From Sphingomonas sp. Leaf17 (GTDB lineage Bacteria; Pseudomonadota; Alphaproteobacteria; Sphingomonadales; Sphingomonadaceae), in NCBI RefSeq assembly GCF_001421505.1, contig NZ_LMKL01000001.1:682001-746000 (forward strand): a stretch of 64,000 nt of DNA, read 5' to 3'. Position numbers and translations under genes: made by a program. The first letter of the stretch is position 1. Every line of letters begins with the position of its first letter. Below the pieces are notes generated by a model. It saw nothing but the letters and a program-made list of their open reading frames with translations, did no database searches and was not told the origin of the DNA. Shown here one piece after another: positions 24,540 through 34,326 of this stretch.

Positions 24540-25906
24540 CCGTCCGCTTCACCCCCCCCTTCCCCGATCCGCACCCGGCGAAGTCGTCGCTGCTGCGGCG
24601 GTTCCTGCGCGGCTGGAACTCGTGGATCCACGTGATGTTCGAAAAGAGCTACACGATGAAGATGGGGGAGATCCACCTGCCCGCGCAGACCTTCTACATC
24701 GCCAACGAACTGCCCCTGGTCCGCCGCATCCTGGAAACCGAAGCAGGCCAGTTTCCCAAGCACCGCTTCCTGCAGGACATGCTCGACCCGCTGATCGGCA
24801 ATTCGCTGTTCTCGGCCAACGGCAAGGACTGGGCCGACCAGCGGGCGATGGTCAATCCGGCGTTCGGCCATACCGCGCTGAAGACCGTTTTCCCGCTGAT
24901 GGCCGACGCGGTCGACGACATCGTCCGCCGCATGTCCGCGCTGGACCATGGCCAGCCGGTGGCGATCGACCCGTTAATGACGCATGTCGCCGCCGACATC
25001 ATCTTCCGCACATTGTTCTCGGTCACGCTCGACCAGGCCGGCAGCGCCGAGATCTTCGACGCGTTCGAGGCGTATCAGAAACATTCGCAGCGCGGCGAGA
25101 CGCTGAAGCTCTACCGCCTCCCGCAACTGGGCTATCGTCGGAAGGCACGCCGCGACGCCGCACGCATCCACGCGGTCTTCGCCCCCGTCGTCGCCGATCG
25201 CTATGCCGCCACCCACGACCGGGGCGAGCGCGGCAACGACATCGTCCAGTCGCTGATCGACGCGCGCCATCCCGAAACCGGCGCACCCTTTACCCAAGCA
25301 CAGGTCATGGAGCAGGTATCGACGATCTTCCTGGCCGGCCATGAGACGGCGGCCAGTTCGATGACCTGGGCACTGTACCTCCTCGCGCGCGATCCGGCGT
25401 TGCAGGATGCGATTCGCGACGAGATGCGGGCCGCGGCGGGCAACGCGCCGCTGGCCCACGAACATCTGCGCGGGCTGGGCGTGACGCGCAACGTGTTCCG
25501 CGAGACGCTGCGCCTCTACCCGCCGGTCAGCTTCCTGGTGCGCGCGGTGTCCTGCCCGGTGCAGATGCGCGACAAGGATCTGAAGGCGGGCGCGGTGCTG
25601 GTCGTGTCGCCTTGGCTGGTCCAGCGCAACCGCGACAATTTCCCCGAACCGCATGGCTTCGATCCCGACCGTTTCGACGATCCGGCGCAGGCCGCCCCCT
25701 GCAAGCACGCCTATCTGCCGTTCGGCAAGGGGCCGCGCGTGTGCGTCGGGGCGGGCTTCGCGCAGCAGGAGGCGTTGTTGACGATCGCCGGCATCGTCCG
25801 CCGGTTCGACCTTGCGGCGATCCCCGGCGACGTGCCCGAACCGGTCAGCCGGCTCACCTTACGCGCCGGCAACGGCGTCCGGTTGCGGCTGCACGCGCGC
25901 GACTGA
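24536..25906 (+). CDS. Cytochrome P450
   Basis: A 456-residue haem-thiolate monooxygenase. The I-helix [12 protein letters not shown] (oxygen activation), the K-helix ExxR in [10 protein letters not shown] and the haem loop [12 protein letters not shown] with axial Cys403 are all intact. The N-terminus has no membrane anchor, so it is soluble. It starts with TTG in a TTGA overlap with the membrane hydrolase gene, and a family-like N-terminus ([19 protein letters not shown]) supports that start. No ferredoxin or reductase gene is adjacent. The coupling suggests a substrate released from lipids, such as a fatty acid; this is inference. Confidence 0.93.
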   Translation: MTVRFTPPFPDPHPAKSSLLRRFLRGWNSWIHVMFEKSYTMKMGEIHLPAQTFYIANELPLVRRILETEAGQFPKHRFLQDMLDPLIGNSLFSANGKDWADQRAMVNPAFGHTALKTVFPLMADAVDDIVRRMSALDHGQPVAIDPLMTHVAADIIFRTLFSVTLDQAGSAEIFDAFEAYQKHSQRGETLKLYRLPQLGYRRKARRDAARIHAVFAPVVADRYAATHDRGERGNDIVQSLIDARHPETGAPFTQAQVMEQVSTIFLAGHETAASSMTWALYLLARDPALQDAIRDEMRAAAGNAPLAHEHLRGLGVTRNVFRETLRLYPPVSFLVRAVSCPVQMRDKDLKAGAVLVVSPWLVQRNRDNFPEPHGFDPDRFDDPAQAAPCKHAYLPFGKGPRVCVGAGFAQQEALLTIAGIVRRFDLAAIPGDVPEPVSRLTLRAGNGVRLRLHARD

Positions 25907-25967
25907 GCGCCATACCGCCAGCCATACCGTTTGTGCGGCCCTGCCCGCATCGCTAACAGCGTGGCCC

Positions 25968-27632
25968 ATGCAGACCGACATTGAAATCGCCCGCGCCACC
26001 CCCCTGTTGCCGATCGCAGCCGTCGCCGCCAGACTCGGCATCCCCGACGACGCGGTGGAACCCTATGGCCGGCACAAGGCCAAGCTGGACTTGGCCCGCA
26101 TCCCCAACACAGGTCGCGACGGCAAGCTGATCCTGGTCACCGCGATCAACCCGACGCCTGCGGGCGAAGGCAAGACGACGACCTCGGTCGGGCTGGCGGA
26201 TGCGCTGAACCGGATCGGCCGGCGCACGGTGCTGGCGCTGCGCGAACCGTCGCTTGGTCCCTGTTTCGGGCAGAAGGGTGGCGCCACCGGCGGCGGCCAC
26301 GCGCAGGTCGTGCCGATGGAGGATATCAACCTCCATTTCACCGGCGATTTCCACGCCATCACGGCGGCGCACAACCTGCTGGCGGCGATGATCGACAATC
26401 ACATCCACTGGGGCAACTCGCTGGGCATCGACGTTCGCCGGATCGTGTGGCGGCGGGTGATCGACATGAACGACCGCGCGCTGCGTCAGGTGGTGCAGTC
26501 GGTCGGCGGAGTCGCCAACGGCTTCCCGCGCGAATCCGGGTTCGACATCACCGTGGCGTCGGAGGTCATGGCAATCCTGTGCCTGGCGCGCGATCTGGCC
26601 GATATGGAGGAACGGCTTGGCCGGATCATCATCGGCTATACCCGCGACCGGGTGGCCGTCACCGCCCGCGACCTGAAGGCGGACGGGGCGATGACCGTCC
26701 TGCTGGCCGAGGCGATCAAGCCAAACCTCGTCCAGACGCTGGAGGGCAATCCGGCCCTGTTGCACGGCGGCCCCTTCGCCAACATCGCGCATGGCTGCAA
26801 CTCGGTGATCGCCACGCGCGCGGCCCTGTCGCTGGGCGACTATGTCGTGACCGAGGCGGGGTTCGGCGCGGATCTGGGTGCCGAAAAATTCTTCGACATC
26901 AAGTGTCGTCAGGCAGGCCTGCGTCCCGACGCCGTCGTGCTGGTCGCCACCGTGCGCGCGCTGAAGATGAACGGCGGCGTTGCGAAGTCGGACCTGGGCC
27001 ACGAGAATGTCGAGGCGGTGCAGCGCGGCACTGTCAACCTTGTGCGACACCTGGAAAACCTGCGCCAGTTCGGGGTGCCCGCCGTCGTCGCGATCAATCA
27101 TTTCGGTACCGATACCGACGCCGAGATCGCCGCCGTCGATGCCGCCGTCACCGCGCATGGCGCGCGCGCTTTTCTCTGCCGCCACTGGGCCGACGGCAGC
27201 GCCGGCGCGCTCGATCTGGCGGCGGCGGTGGCCGACATGGCCGATGCCGGCACCGCGCAGTTCGCGCCGCTGTATGACGACGCGCTGTCGCTGTTCGACA
27301 AGATCGACACCGTTGCCCGCCGGATCTACCGTGCCGATCGCGCCGTCGCCGACCCCGCCGTGCTGTCCCAGCTCGCGCGGTTCGAGGCGGCCGGCTTCGG
27401 CCATTTGCCCGTGTGCCTGGCCAAGACGCAGTACAGTTTTTCGACCGACCCCACGCGGCTCGGCGCGCCGACCGGTCATGTCGTTCCGGTGCGCGAGGTA
27501 CGGCTGGCCGCGGGTGCCGGTTTCGTCGTCGCGATCTGCGGCGAGATCATGACCATGCCCGGTTTGCCGCGACGCCCGGCCGCCGAACAGATCCGCCTGG
27601 ACGAAAATGGTGCAATTATCGGCCTGTTCTGA
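25968..27632 (+). CDS. fhs: Formate-tetrahydrofolate ligase
   Basis: ATP-dependent synthesis of 10-formyl-tetrahydrofolate from formate. The 554-residue protein has the nucleotide loop TPAGEGKTT (about 63-71), [20 protein letters not shown] (about 112-131) and the PVVVAINHF-like [13 protein letters not shown] segment. Formate from P450 or demethylation chemistry, or from glycine turnover, could be its source. Separate from the upstream P450 by 61 nt. A GntR regulator follows 157 nt later and may control it, although autoregulation is equally likely. Confidence 0.97.
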   Translation: MQTDIEIARATPLLPIAAVAARLGIPDDAVEPYGRHKAKLDLARIPNTGRDGKLILVTAINPTPAGEGKTTTSVGLADALNRIGRRTVLALREPSLGPCFGQKGGATGGGHAQVVPMEDINLHFTGDFHAITAAHNLLAAMIDNHIHWGNSLGIDVRRIVWRRVIDMNDRALRQVVQSVGGVANGFPRESGFDITVASEVMAILCLARDLADMEERLGRIIIGYTRDRVAVTARDLKADGAMTVLLAEAIKPNLVQTLEGNPALLHGGPFANIAHGCNSVIATRAALSLGDYVVTEAGFGADLGAEKFFDIKCRQAGLRPDAVVLVATVRALKMNGGVAKSDLGHENVEAVQRGTVNLVRHLENLRQFGVPAVVAINHFGTDTDAEIAAVDAAVTAHGARAFLCRHWADGSAGALDLAAAVADMADAGTAQFAPLYDDALSLFDKIDTVARRIYRADRAVADPAVLSQLARFEAAGFGHLPVCLAKTQYSFSTDPTRLGAPTGHVVPVREVRLAAGAGFVVAICGEIMTMPGLPRRPAAEQIRLDENGAIIGLF

Positions 27633-27691
27633 TGAAAAGATACTACAAGATTACGGGATTTTGGTCAGGGTCGCCGATCGGCCTTGCCGCT

Positions 27692-27703
27692 GATAGCGTT
27701 ATC
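27692..27703. promoter_or_regulatory. GATAGCGTTATC inverted repeat upstream of the GntR gene
   Basis: GATA-GCGT-TATC inside CTGATAGCGTTATCTG resembles LacI/GalR-type operators (T-A-G-C-G-C-T-A core) more than GntR/FCD sites. It lies 87 nt before the GntR start in the fhs-gntR gap. No LacI-family gene is in the window, so the binding factor, if any, is elsewhere. Confidence 0.4.
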
Positions 27704-27789
27704 TGAGAGAGGTCTCGACATGATGGGGAAGCGTTCGTGTCTCATCTGGATCAATCCCAGAGCGGCGCGTTTGGCAAAGGGCAGAAACC

Positions 27790-28452
27790 ATGAACCTCGT
27801 AGTGCGGACACTTTCCGACCGGGTGTTTGAAATCGTGCGCGAACAGATCGTGACGGGCGCGCTGCCGACGATGCAGCCGATCCGCCAGGACGCGCTCGCC
27901 AGTGCGCTCGGGGTCAGCAAGATTCCGCTGCGCGAGGCCCTGGCCCGTCTGGAGCAGGAGGGCCTGCTGACCAGTCAGGCCAATCGCGGCTATTTCGTCC
28001 GGCCGATGTCGACAGCGGAAGTCGAGGAAATCTTCTCGATGCGGCTGAAGATCGAACCGGAGGCCGCCGGCCATGCCTGCGGCGTAGCGAGCGCGGAGGA
28101 CCGGAATGCGGCGCAGCAGGCGTTCGACGATCTGGATCGCGCGTTTTCGACGACGGACCGGCTGTTCGAACTGACGATCAAGAACCGGGATTTTCATATG
28201 GCGCTCGTGCGCCCCGGCGGTCGGGTGCTGACGACGCAGATGGTCGAGCGGCTACAGATCCTCGCGGAACGCTATGTTTTGGCGCATCTGAAGCCCGCCG
28301 GGCGGGAAAGCCGTGCGCACCGCGAACATGCCGCGTTGCTGACGGCGTGGCTGGCCGGCGACTCGGTGCAACTGACGCAATTGCTGACCCAGCATATCCA
28401 GGCGACGCTCGACGATCTGCGGCTGGAGCTGACCCCCGCGGCCGGGCAATAA
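27790..28452 (+). CDS. GntR family regulator, FCD (FadR-like) type
   Basis: A 220-residue DNA-binding regulator. The N-terminal winged helix (about 5-75) has RQDALASALGVSKIPLREALARLEQEGLL, and the wing is RGYFVR. The C-terminal all-helical FCD domain (about 80-210) has the metal/ligand residues Asp and His of the subfamily (FHMALV near 137). FCD regulators sense small carboxylic acids and usually act on neighbours. fhs upstream is the nearest candidate target. A palindrome-plus-T-run terminator follows. Confidence 0.92.
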   Translation: MNLVVRTLSDRVFEIVREQIVTGALPTMQPIRQDALASALGVSKIPLREALARLEQEGLLTSQANRGYFVRPMSTAEVEEIFSMRLKIEPEAAGHACGVASAEDRNAAQQAFDDLDRAFSTTDRLFELTIKNRDFHMALVRPGGRVLTTQMVERLQILAERYVLAHLKPAGRESRAHREHAALLTAWLAGDSVQLTQLLTQHIQATLDDLRLELTPAAGQ

Positions 28453-28514
28453 CGGGCCAGCAGCACTTTTTGCGTCGCTTTCTCCTCCCTAGCGGACCGA
28501 TCCTGCCGGTCGAG

Positions 28515-28536
28515 CGGCAAATATTTGCCGGTTTTT
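28515..28536 (+). terminator. AT-centred palindrome with T run after gntR
   Basis: CGGCAAATATTTGCCG (28515-28530, perfect 16-bp palindrome) then GTTTTT. It is usable as an intrinsic terminator of gntR, or as an operator-like palindrome upstream of the TonB-C gene. Confidence 0.6.
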
Positions 28537-28597
28537 AAGACCTGGATGCGCATCAAGACCCCAAGCGCTGCGTGACGCGCTCAAAAGGGGAAAAAAC

Positions 28598-28942
28598 ATG
28601 GGTATTCGTTCCACCGTACTGGCACTGACGACCGTTGTAGGCCTGATGTCGGCGACCGCCGCGACGGCCGAGGATCCGGCATGGGCCGGCAAGGTCAAGA
28701 AGCTGCTCGCCGCCAAGCAGACCTATCCCGACGCCGCACAGACCAAGGGCGACCAGGGCACCGCCATCGTCAAGCTGATGATCGGCCCGGACGGCAAGCT
28801 GCAGTCGGTCGAACTGGTCAAGCCGTCGGGTTCGCGCGTTCTCGACCGCGAAGCCGTCACCATCCCCAGCAAGGTCGGCACCTTCCCGGCACCCGGCGCG
28901 GCGTCCAGCCTGACCGTGCCGCTGACCTGGAAGCTCAGCTAA
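28598..28942 (+). CDS. Secreted TonB C-terminal-domain protein
   Basis: A 114-residue protein with a signal peptide (about 1-24, ATAATAED) followed by a single TonB_C-like domain. Features are a YPDAAQTKGDQGTAIVKLMIGPDGKL start and the VELVKPSGSRVLDREAV core, as in TonB and TolA-type energy transducers. The transmembrane anchor and proline-rich spacer of true TonB are missing. It is therefore more likely a periplasmic accessory than an energy transducer. AAAAGGGGAAAAAAC precedes the ATG. Confidence 0.85.
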   Translation: MGIRSTVLALTTVVGLMSATAATAEDPAWAGKVKKLLAAKQTYPDAAQTKGDQGTAIVKLMIGPDGKLQSVELVKPSGSRVLDREAVTIPSKVGTFPAPGAASSLTVPLTWKLS

Positions 28943-28951
28943 CCATCGGCC

Positions 28952-28984
28952 CCGTCGCGCCGGACCGATGATCCGGCGCGACGG
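28952..28984 (+). terminator. GC-rich hairpin after the TonB-C gene
   Basis: Perfect 13-bp stem (CCGTCGCGCCGGA / TCCGGCGCGACGG) with a 7-nt loop starting 10 nt past the stop. No T run follows, so it may act as a Rho-assisted terminator or mRNA 3' stabiliser. Confidence 0.55.
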
Positions 28985-29050
28985 CCCTTGGCGACCATGA
29001 TCCGACCGTGTTGCCGGATTGGCCGGCGCTCTTCCAGCGGCGAGTATATC

Positions 29051-30808
29051 GTGAAAAACCTGCGTATTCGTGGAAAACTGGCCGCGTCCTTTGCGACGAT
29101 GCTGGTCATCATGCTCGCGATCGGCCTGTTGTCGATCTACAGTCAAGCGACGTTGAACGGATCCGCCGTCCGGGTCGGGCAGACCGAAGTGCCGCGGTTG
29201 CAGGCGCTGTCGACCGTCACCAGTGGCCTCAGCAATTACCGCGCGCTGGAATCCGCACATATCCTGGCCGCCCTGCCCGACGAGATTTCGGCCGCCGACG
29301 CCAGCATCACCGCACTTCGCGGCAAGATCGACACGGCTACCGCCTATCTTGAAACGCACGCGCCCAATGCGGAGGCGCGCACGGCAATGTCGGCCTTTCG
29401 CACCCGGATGAAGGCGTATCTGCAAGCCAGCAACGGCCTGCTCGACCTGTCGCGCCGCAATCTCGACATCGAGGCGACCGACGCGTTCCAGACCGAGGAG
29501 CCGATGTTCACCGACCTGAACACGCGCGCGCAACAGATGCTCGATGCGCGGTTCGACGACGTGAAACTGCTGGCGGCGGCCGGGACGCAGACCTATTCCT
29601 TCGGCTGGATGCTGACCGTCGCCGCGCTGGTCGTCGCCTTTGCCGGTGTCGCCGGCCTGCTGATCGTGCTGCTCCGCTCGATCGCCACGCCGCTCGGCCA
29701 GATGACGGGCGCGATGACCGAGCTGGGTCGCGGCAACAACGCCGTTGTCCTGCCCGTCGTCAACAGCCGCGACGAAGTGGCCGACCTGGCCGGCGCCCTG
29801 CGTGCGTTCCGCGATCAGCTCGCCGCCGCCGAACAGGCCAAGCAGGTTCAGGCCGACATGCTCATCACCAGCATCGGCACGGGACTCGACCATCTGGCGG
29901 CCGGCAATCTGGATGCCCGCATCACCGCCGACCTGACCGGTCCGTTCGCCAAGCTGAAGGACGATTTCAACAACGCGATCGCCCAGTTGCAGGGCACGAT
30001 GCAGCAGGTCGCGCAAAGCTCCAACGGCATCCATCTGGGGGCCGAGGACATTCGCCAGGCCTCCAACGACCTGTCGCTGCGCACCGAGCAGCAGGCAGCG
30101 ACGCTGGAGGAAACCGCCGCCGCGATGGAGCAGATCACCACCACCGTCCGCCAGACCGCGAGCAGCGCGGGCGAGGTGACGACCATCGTCGGCCAGGCCC
30201 AGGTCGAGGCCGAGCAGAGCGGCGACGTGGTCCGTCGCGCGGTGCAGGCGATGCATGACATCGAACATGGCAGCAACGAAATCTCGGAGATCATCACCGT
30301 CATCGACGGCATCGCCTTCCAGACCAACCTGCTGGCGCTGAACGCCGGGGTCGAGGCCGCACGCGCGGGCGATGCGGGCCGCGGTTTTGCGGTCGTCGCC
30401 TCGGAAGTGCGCGCGCTGGCGCAACGCTCGGCCGATGCGGCCAAGGACGTCAAGCTGCGCATCCTCGCCTCTTCGCGCAACGTGCAGTCGGGGGTTCAGC
30501 TGGTCGGCGACACCGGCAAGGCGCTGGAGCGGATCATCGTCCAGATCGGCGCGATCAGCGGCGCGGTCACCCACATCGCCGCGTCGGCGGACCAGCAGTC
30601 GACCGCGCTGCAACACGTCAACGTCGCGATCGGCGAAATGGACGGCGTGACCCAGCAGAACGCGGCCATGGTCCAGCAGGCGACCGCCTCCGCCGACGAG
30701 CTGCTCCATCAGGCCAGCGATCTGGCCGCACAGGTCGGGCATTTCACGATCGGCAACCACGACAGCAACCCGGTCCACACGATGCAGCGCCGGTTGCGGG
30801 CGGCCTGA
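29051..30808 (+). CDS. Methyl-accepting chemotaxis protein
   Basis: A 585-residue transmembrane chemoreceptor. TM1 is at about residues 10-32. A periplasmic four-helix-bundle sensor follows to about 180, with TM2 at about 183-207. Then come a HAMP domain, a second HAMP-like segment (LAAGNLDARITADLTGPF) and the MA signalling domain. The hairpin tip, IDGIAFQTNLLALNAGVEAARAG, contains the CheA/CheW contact residues, with Gly where Ala is usual (ALNAGVEAA). No C-terminal NWETF-like CheR tether is present. GTG at 29051 gives the canonical VKNLRIRGKLAASF start. No other chemotaxis gene is nearby. Confidence 0.93.
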   Translation: MKNLRIRGKLAASFATMLVIMLAIGLLSIYSQATLNGSAVRVGQTEVPRLQALSTVTSGLSNYRALESAHILAALPDEISAADASITALRGKIDTATAYLETHAPNAEARTAMSAFRTRMKAYLQASNGLLDLSRRNLDIEATDAFQTEEPMFTDLNTRAQQMLDARFDDVKLLAAAGTQTYSFGWMLTVAALVVAFAGVAGLLIVLLRSIATPLGQMTGAMTELGRGNNAVVLPVVNSRDEVADLAGALRAFRDQLAAAEQAKQVQADMLITSIGTGLDHLAAGNLDARITADLTGPFAKLKDDFNNAIAQLQGTMQQVAQSSNGIHLGAEDIRQASNDLSLRTEQQAATLEETAAAMEQITTTVRQTASSAGEVTTIVGQAQVEAEQSGDVVRRAVQAMHDIEHGSNEISEIITVIDGIAFQTNLLALNAGVEAARAGDAGRGFAVVASEVRALAQRSADAAKDVKLRILASSRNVQSGVQLVGDTGKALERIIVQIGAISGAVTHIAASADQQSTALQHVNVAIGEMDGVTQQNAAMVQQATASADELLHQASDLAAQVGHFTIGNHDSNPVHTMQRRLRAA

Positions 30809-30889
30809 AAGGAACTGCTGCGAGCGGTATCGCGGCCCGACAACACCTACCCTCGGGCGGCCCAAAGCGTTTCGCAAACATCCTACCCG

Positions 30890-30974
30890 TTCCCCCGCGC
30901 AGGCGGGGGTCCAGGGTTATTCGCAATACGCGCCGTTGTACGCTGCGGCCCCGGATCCCTGCCTTCGCGGGGAA
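30890..30974. repeat. Inverted REP-like pair (TTCCCCCGCGCAGGCGGGGG type)
   Basis: TTCCCCCGCGCAGGCGGGGG followed by TCCAGG starts at 30890; its mirror (CCGGATCCCTGCCTTCGCGG, then GGAA) ends at 30974. It lies between the converging ends of the chemoreceptor and dxs genes. The rest of the gap (30809-31042) shows no gene. Confidence 0.75.
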
Positions 30975-31042
30975 GCCGCGAAGGATCGCGCGCCAGAAGA
31001 CCCCTTACCCCGGATCGGACACCGCCCCGATCATCGACCGTG

Positions 31043-32962
31043 TCAGGCCCGCGCCTCGGCCACGCCCGAATTGTGGCGCAGCGCCTTCAGCACGGTATCG
31101 ACGATCGCCTCGGCATCGAGCCTTGCCTCGGCATATTGCAGGTCGGGCTTGTCCTGATCCTGAAACAGGTCGGGCAGGCGCAGCGTACGGATCTTCAGAC
31201 CGGCATCGGTCAGCCCCTCGTCGCTGGCCAGCGTCAGCACATGTGCGCCAAAGCCGCCGACCGCGCCCTCCTCGATCGTGATCGCGACCTCATGCGTAGT
31301 CAGCAGGCGGCGGATCAACCCCTCGTCGAGCGGCTTGGCAAAGCGCAGATCGGCCACGCTGGTCGACAGGCCGCGCGCCTCCAGCTGGTCGGCCGCCTTC
31401 AGCGCCTCCTCCAGCCGGGTGCCGAGCGACAGGATGACGACGGTCTTGCCCTCGCGAACCATCCGCCCCTTGCCGATCTCCAGCAGTTCGGGCGTGGTCG
31501 GTAGCGCGACGCCGGTGCCGTTGCCACGCGGATAGCGTACCGCGATCGGCCCGCTGTCATGCTGCGCGCAGGTGTGGGTCATGTGGACCAGTTCGGCCTC
31601 GTCCGCCGCCGCCATCACCACGAAATTGGGCAGCGTCGCCAGATAGGTGATGTCGAACGCGCCGGCATGGGTCGCGCCGTCGGCACCGACCAGCCCGGCG
31701 CGGTCGATCGCGAAACGGACCGGCAGGTTCTGGATCGCGACATCGTGCACGACCTGGTCATAGGCGCGCTGGAGGAAGGTCGAATAGATCGCGCAGAACG
31801 GCCGCATCCCCTGCGCCGCGAGGCCGGCCGCGAAGGTCACGCCATGCTGCTCGGCGATGCCGACGTCGAAGAAGCGGTCGGGATAGGCCGCCGCGAACGC
31901 GTCCAACCCGGTCCCCGACGGCATCGCCGCGGTGATCGCGCAAATGCGGTCGTCGTCGGCGGCTTCCGCCACCAGCTGCGCGCCGAAGACGTTCTGGTAT
32001 TGCGGCGGCCCCGGGGGTGCCTTGGTCTGTACGCCGGAGATCACGTCGAACTTCTGGACGCCGTGATATTTGTCCGCCGCCGCCTCGGCCGGGGCATAGC
32101 CCTTGCCCTTCTTGGTGACGACATGGACCAGGATCGGGCCTTCTTCCGCATCGCGGACGTTTTCCAGCACCGGGATCAGATGGTCGAGATTATGCCCGTC
32201 GATCGGCCCGACATAGTAGAAGCCCAGCTCCTCGAACAGGGTGCCGCCCATCGTCATCCCGCGCGCGAATTCGTCGGTTTTCCGCGCCGCCGAATGCAGC
32301 GGGCGCGGCAGCTTGCGCGCGACCTTGCGCGCCAATTCGCGGATGCCCAGGAACTCACGGCTCGACACGATGCGGCTGAGATAGGCCGACAGCCCGCCGA
32401 CCGGCGGCGCGATCGACATGTCGTTGTCGTTCAGGATCACGACCAGCCGGTTGCCCGCCTGTTCGGCGTTGTTCATCGCCTCATACGCCATGCCCGCCGA
32501 CATCGCGCCGTCGCCGATGACCGCAATCCCCTTGCCCGGCGTACCCGCCAGCTTGTTGGCGATCGCAAACCCCAGCGCGGCCGAGATCGACGTTGACGAA
32601 TGCGCCGCGCCGAACGGGTCGTATTCGCTCTCGCTGCGCTTGGTGAAGCCCGAGAGGCCGCCGCCCTGGCGCAGCGTGCGGATGCGGTCGCGCCGCCCGG
32701 TCAGGATCTTGTGCGGATAGCATTGGTGGCCGACGTCCCAGACCAGCTTGTCGGTCGGCGTGTCGAACACGTAATGGATCGCGGTCGTCAGCTCGACGAC
32801 GCCAAGGCCCGACCCCAGATGGCCGCCCGTCGTCCCGACCGCCGAAATCGTTTCCGCCCGCAGTTCGTCCGCGAGTTGTCGAAGCTGGTCCGGCTTCAGC
32901 AGGCGAAGGTCGGCGGGCGTCGCGACCGTGTCGAGCAACGGCGTTGCGGGTAGATCAGTCAT
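31043..32962 (-). CDS. dxs: 1-deoxy-D-xylulose-5-phosphate synthase
   Basis: First enzyme of the MEP isoprenoid pathway: pyruvate + glyceraldehyde-3-phosphate to DXP, thiamine-diphosphate dependent. The 639-residue protein has the [16 protein letters not shown] segment, the ThDP/Mg motif [17 protein letters not shown]...NDNDMSI and the transketolase pyrimidine-binding domain with [18 protein letters not shown]. The C-terminal transketolase domain is complete. Sphingomonads need it for carotenoids and hopanoids. Monocistronic in this window; 230 nt separate it from zur. Confidence 0.97.
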   Translation of the reverse strand: MTDLPATPLLDTVATPADLRLLKPDQLRQLADELRAETISAVGTTGGHLGSGLGVVELTTAIHYVFDTPTDKLVWDVGHQCYPHKILTGRRDRIRTLRQGGGLSGFTKRSESEYDPFGAAHSSTSISAALGFAIANKLAGTPGKGIAVIGDGAMSAGMAYEAMNNAEQAGNRLVVILNDNDMSIAPPVGGLSAYLSRIVSSREFLGIRELARKVARKLPRPLHSAARKTDEFARGMTMGGTLFEELGFYYVGPIDGHNLDHLIPVLENVRDAEEGPILVHVVTKKGKGYAPAEAAADKYHGVQKFDVISGVQTKAPPGPPQYQNVFGAQLVAEAADDDRICAITAAMPSGTGLDAFAAAYPDRFFDVGIAEQHGVTFAAGLAAQGMRPFCAIYSTFLQRAYDQVVHDVAIQNLPVRFAIDRAGLVGADGATHAGAFDITYLATLPNFVVMAAADEAELVHMTHTCAQHDSGPIAVRYPRGNGTGVALPTTPELLEIGKGRMVREGKTVVILSLGTRLEEALKAADQLEARGLSTSVADLRFAKPLDEGLIRRLLTTHEVAITIEEGAVGGFGAHVLTLASDEGLTDAGLKIRTLRLPDLFQDQDKPDLQYAEARLDAEAIVDTVLKALRHNSGVAEARA

Positions 32963-33192
32963 CGTCGATGCTTAACCCACGATACCGATGGTGTCGATTG
33001 CAACTGTCACACAGGGGCTGCCCTGCGCGATCAATTCCCGGATCCTGCACCGTGACTGCATCCAGCCCGCCCAATCCACCCCGCCCGCCCGCGGCGTTCC
33101 CCTCACCGACCGCCTTGCCACCGAAGCCTACCTGCCCGCGATCGCGGTGCTGATGGCCCGGCGGCTGGTCTGATGCCAGCCCGTTTCGGCGT
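32963..33192. other. Gap upstream of dxs; possible gene remnant
   Basis: No intact gene. On the plus strand a short open segment (about 33095-33173, ending LTDRLATEAYLPAIAVLMARRLV then TGA) has protein-like composition but no credible start. It could be the worn tail of a lost gene. The dxs promoter should lie in the part next to 32963, but I see no convincing boxes. Confidence 0.3.
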
Positions 33193-33657
33193 TCAGTGCG
33201 GCGTCGCGCATTTCGCACAGCGGCCGCGCACTTCGATCACCGGGCGCTCGGGCGCGAACCCGGCAGAGACGGCCGCTCCCCGAATCGCGCCGGTCAGCCG
33301 GTCATCGTCGAGATGGACGATCTCACCACACGAATCGCATACCAGGAAGATGCAGTCATGGTGGCAGTCGGGATGGGCGTTGACGACATAGGCATTGGCG
33401 CTTTCCACCCGCCGCGCCAGATTGGCCCCGACGAACAGATCGAGGATCCGGTACACGCTGTTCGCCGCCACCCGTCGCCCCTGCGCGGTCGATACCGATT
33501 CGGCGATGTCATAGGCCGATGCCGGCTTGGCGAACCCAGCCAGCGCGGTGAACACGCTTTCACGCATCGCCGTCCACTGCTCCCCCGCCTTTTCCAGCGT
33601 GATGCGGGCGGCGAGGGTCAGGTCGTCGCCTTGTGGTTCGTGATGGTCATGCGGCAT
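33193..33657 (-). CDS. zur: Fur-family zinc regulator (Zur-like)
   Basis: A 154-residue metalloregulator of the Fur superfamily. The N-terminal winged helix spans about 20-90 (RVAANSVYRILDLFVGANLARRVESANAYV). The dimerisation domain has the HPDCHHDCIFLVCDSCGE metal segment and a second Cys pair (CAKC) near the C-terminus for structural zinc. The His/Cys-rich HPDCHHDC stretch fits Zur better than Fur. It follows the MerC-domain gene by 77 nt on the same strand. Confidence 0.87.
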   Translation of the reverse strand: MPHDHHEPQGDDLTLAARITLEKAGEQWTAMRESVFTALAGFAKPASAYDIAESVSTAQGRRVAANSVYRILDLFVGANLARRVESANAYVVNAHPDCHHDCIFLVCDSCGEIVHLDDDRLTGAIRGAAVSAGFAPERPVIEVRGRCAKCATPH

Positions 33658-33734
33658 GGTGGACGTGATCTAGGGGGCGGGGGCAACAACCACAAGGCGC
33701 GCAGGTCCCGACGCCCGGCGACCGCCCGGCGACT

Positions 33735-34127
33735 TCAGTGAGTCGCGCGCCGGTTCAGATCATGGCCGAACGCGAGCAGGCCGACCCCGACCACGGTCCA
33801 GATCGTCTCGCCGGCACCGGTATCATGCGGCAGCGTCATCGCCCCCATCATGATTCCCAGGCCCAGCGACCCGATCGCCAGCGGCATCACATAGCCATGA
33901 TCGACCACCCCGCGCCCCAGCGCCACCGCGCCGAGCACGATCGCCAGGATCAGTCCGATTTCATGGATCAGCGGGTTCAGCAACATGCCGCCAACCGTCG
34001 ACATCAGCGCCACCAGCACCGACGTCGCGATGCAATGCACCACGCACACACCCGACAACGCGATCGCGAAACGATCGAGGCTGGCGAGCAGCGATGGGCG
34101 CGTGGTCGTTATCATCGTCCCGGCCAT
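33735..34127 (-). CDS. MerC-domain membrane protein
   Basis: A 130-residue protein with four transmembrane helices and the MerC signature: SGVCVVHCIATS in helix 1 has two cysteines in the C-x-x-H-C arrangement. Classical MerC imports mercury, but this gene has no mer neighbours. It is co-directional with a Zur-like regulator, so zinc or another soft metal is a more likely cargo. An ATATC...GATAT inverted repeat (34153-34173) lies 26 nt upstream of the start, in the gap shared with the divergent haem A synthase gene. Confidence 0.85.
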   Translation of the reverse strand: MAGTMITTTRPSLLASLDRFAIALSGVCVVHCIATSVLVALMSTVGGMLLNPLIHEIGLILAIVLGAVALGRGVVDHGYVMPLAIGSLGLGIMMGAMTLPHDTGAGETIWTVVGVGLLAFGHDLNRRATH

Positions 34128-34326
34128 GTAGACCCGACCCGGAGACGTTACAATATCTCATGAGGCGCGATATCTCCGATTTTTTCGGTGATTTTACCGA
34201 GGACGTGGGGAAATCCGGACAGGCAGGCCGCACCGCCCGCCGCCCCGCCCGCCCGCCGCCATGGTCAAAATGTCCCATGCGGCCACGGCGCTTGGCCTGC
34301 GCGCCGCACAGGAGTAATGCTGGCCG

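Noticed and set aside
29051..30808. Start of the chemoreceptor at 28988 or 28997
   Set aside because: The extension is Arg/Cys-rich and does not resemble a receptor N-terminus; GTG at 29051 gives the usual charged start before TM1.
28553..30877. A 774-codon open frame on the minus strand
   Set aside because: Antisense to the TonB-C and chemoreceptor genes, no start signal and no domain.
33735..34127. Mercury-resistance operon
   Set aside because: Only the MerC domain is present; there is no merA, merT, merP or MerR-type gene nearby, and the neighbour is Zur-like.
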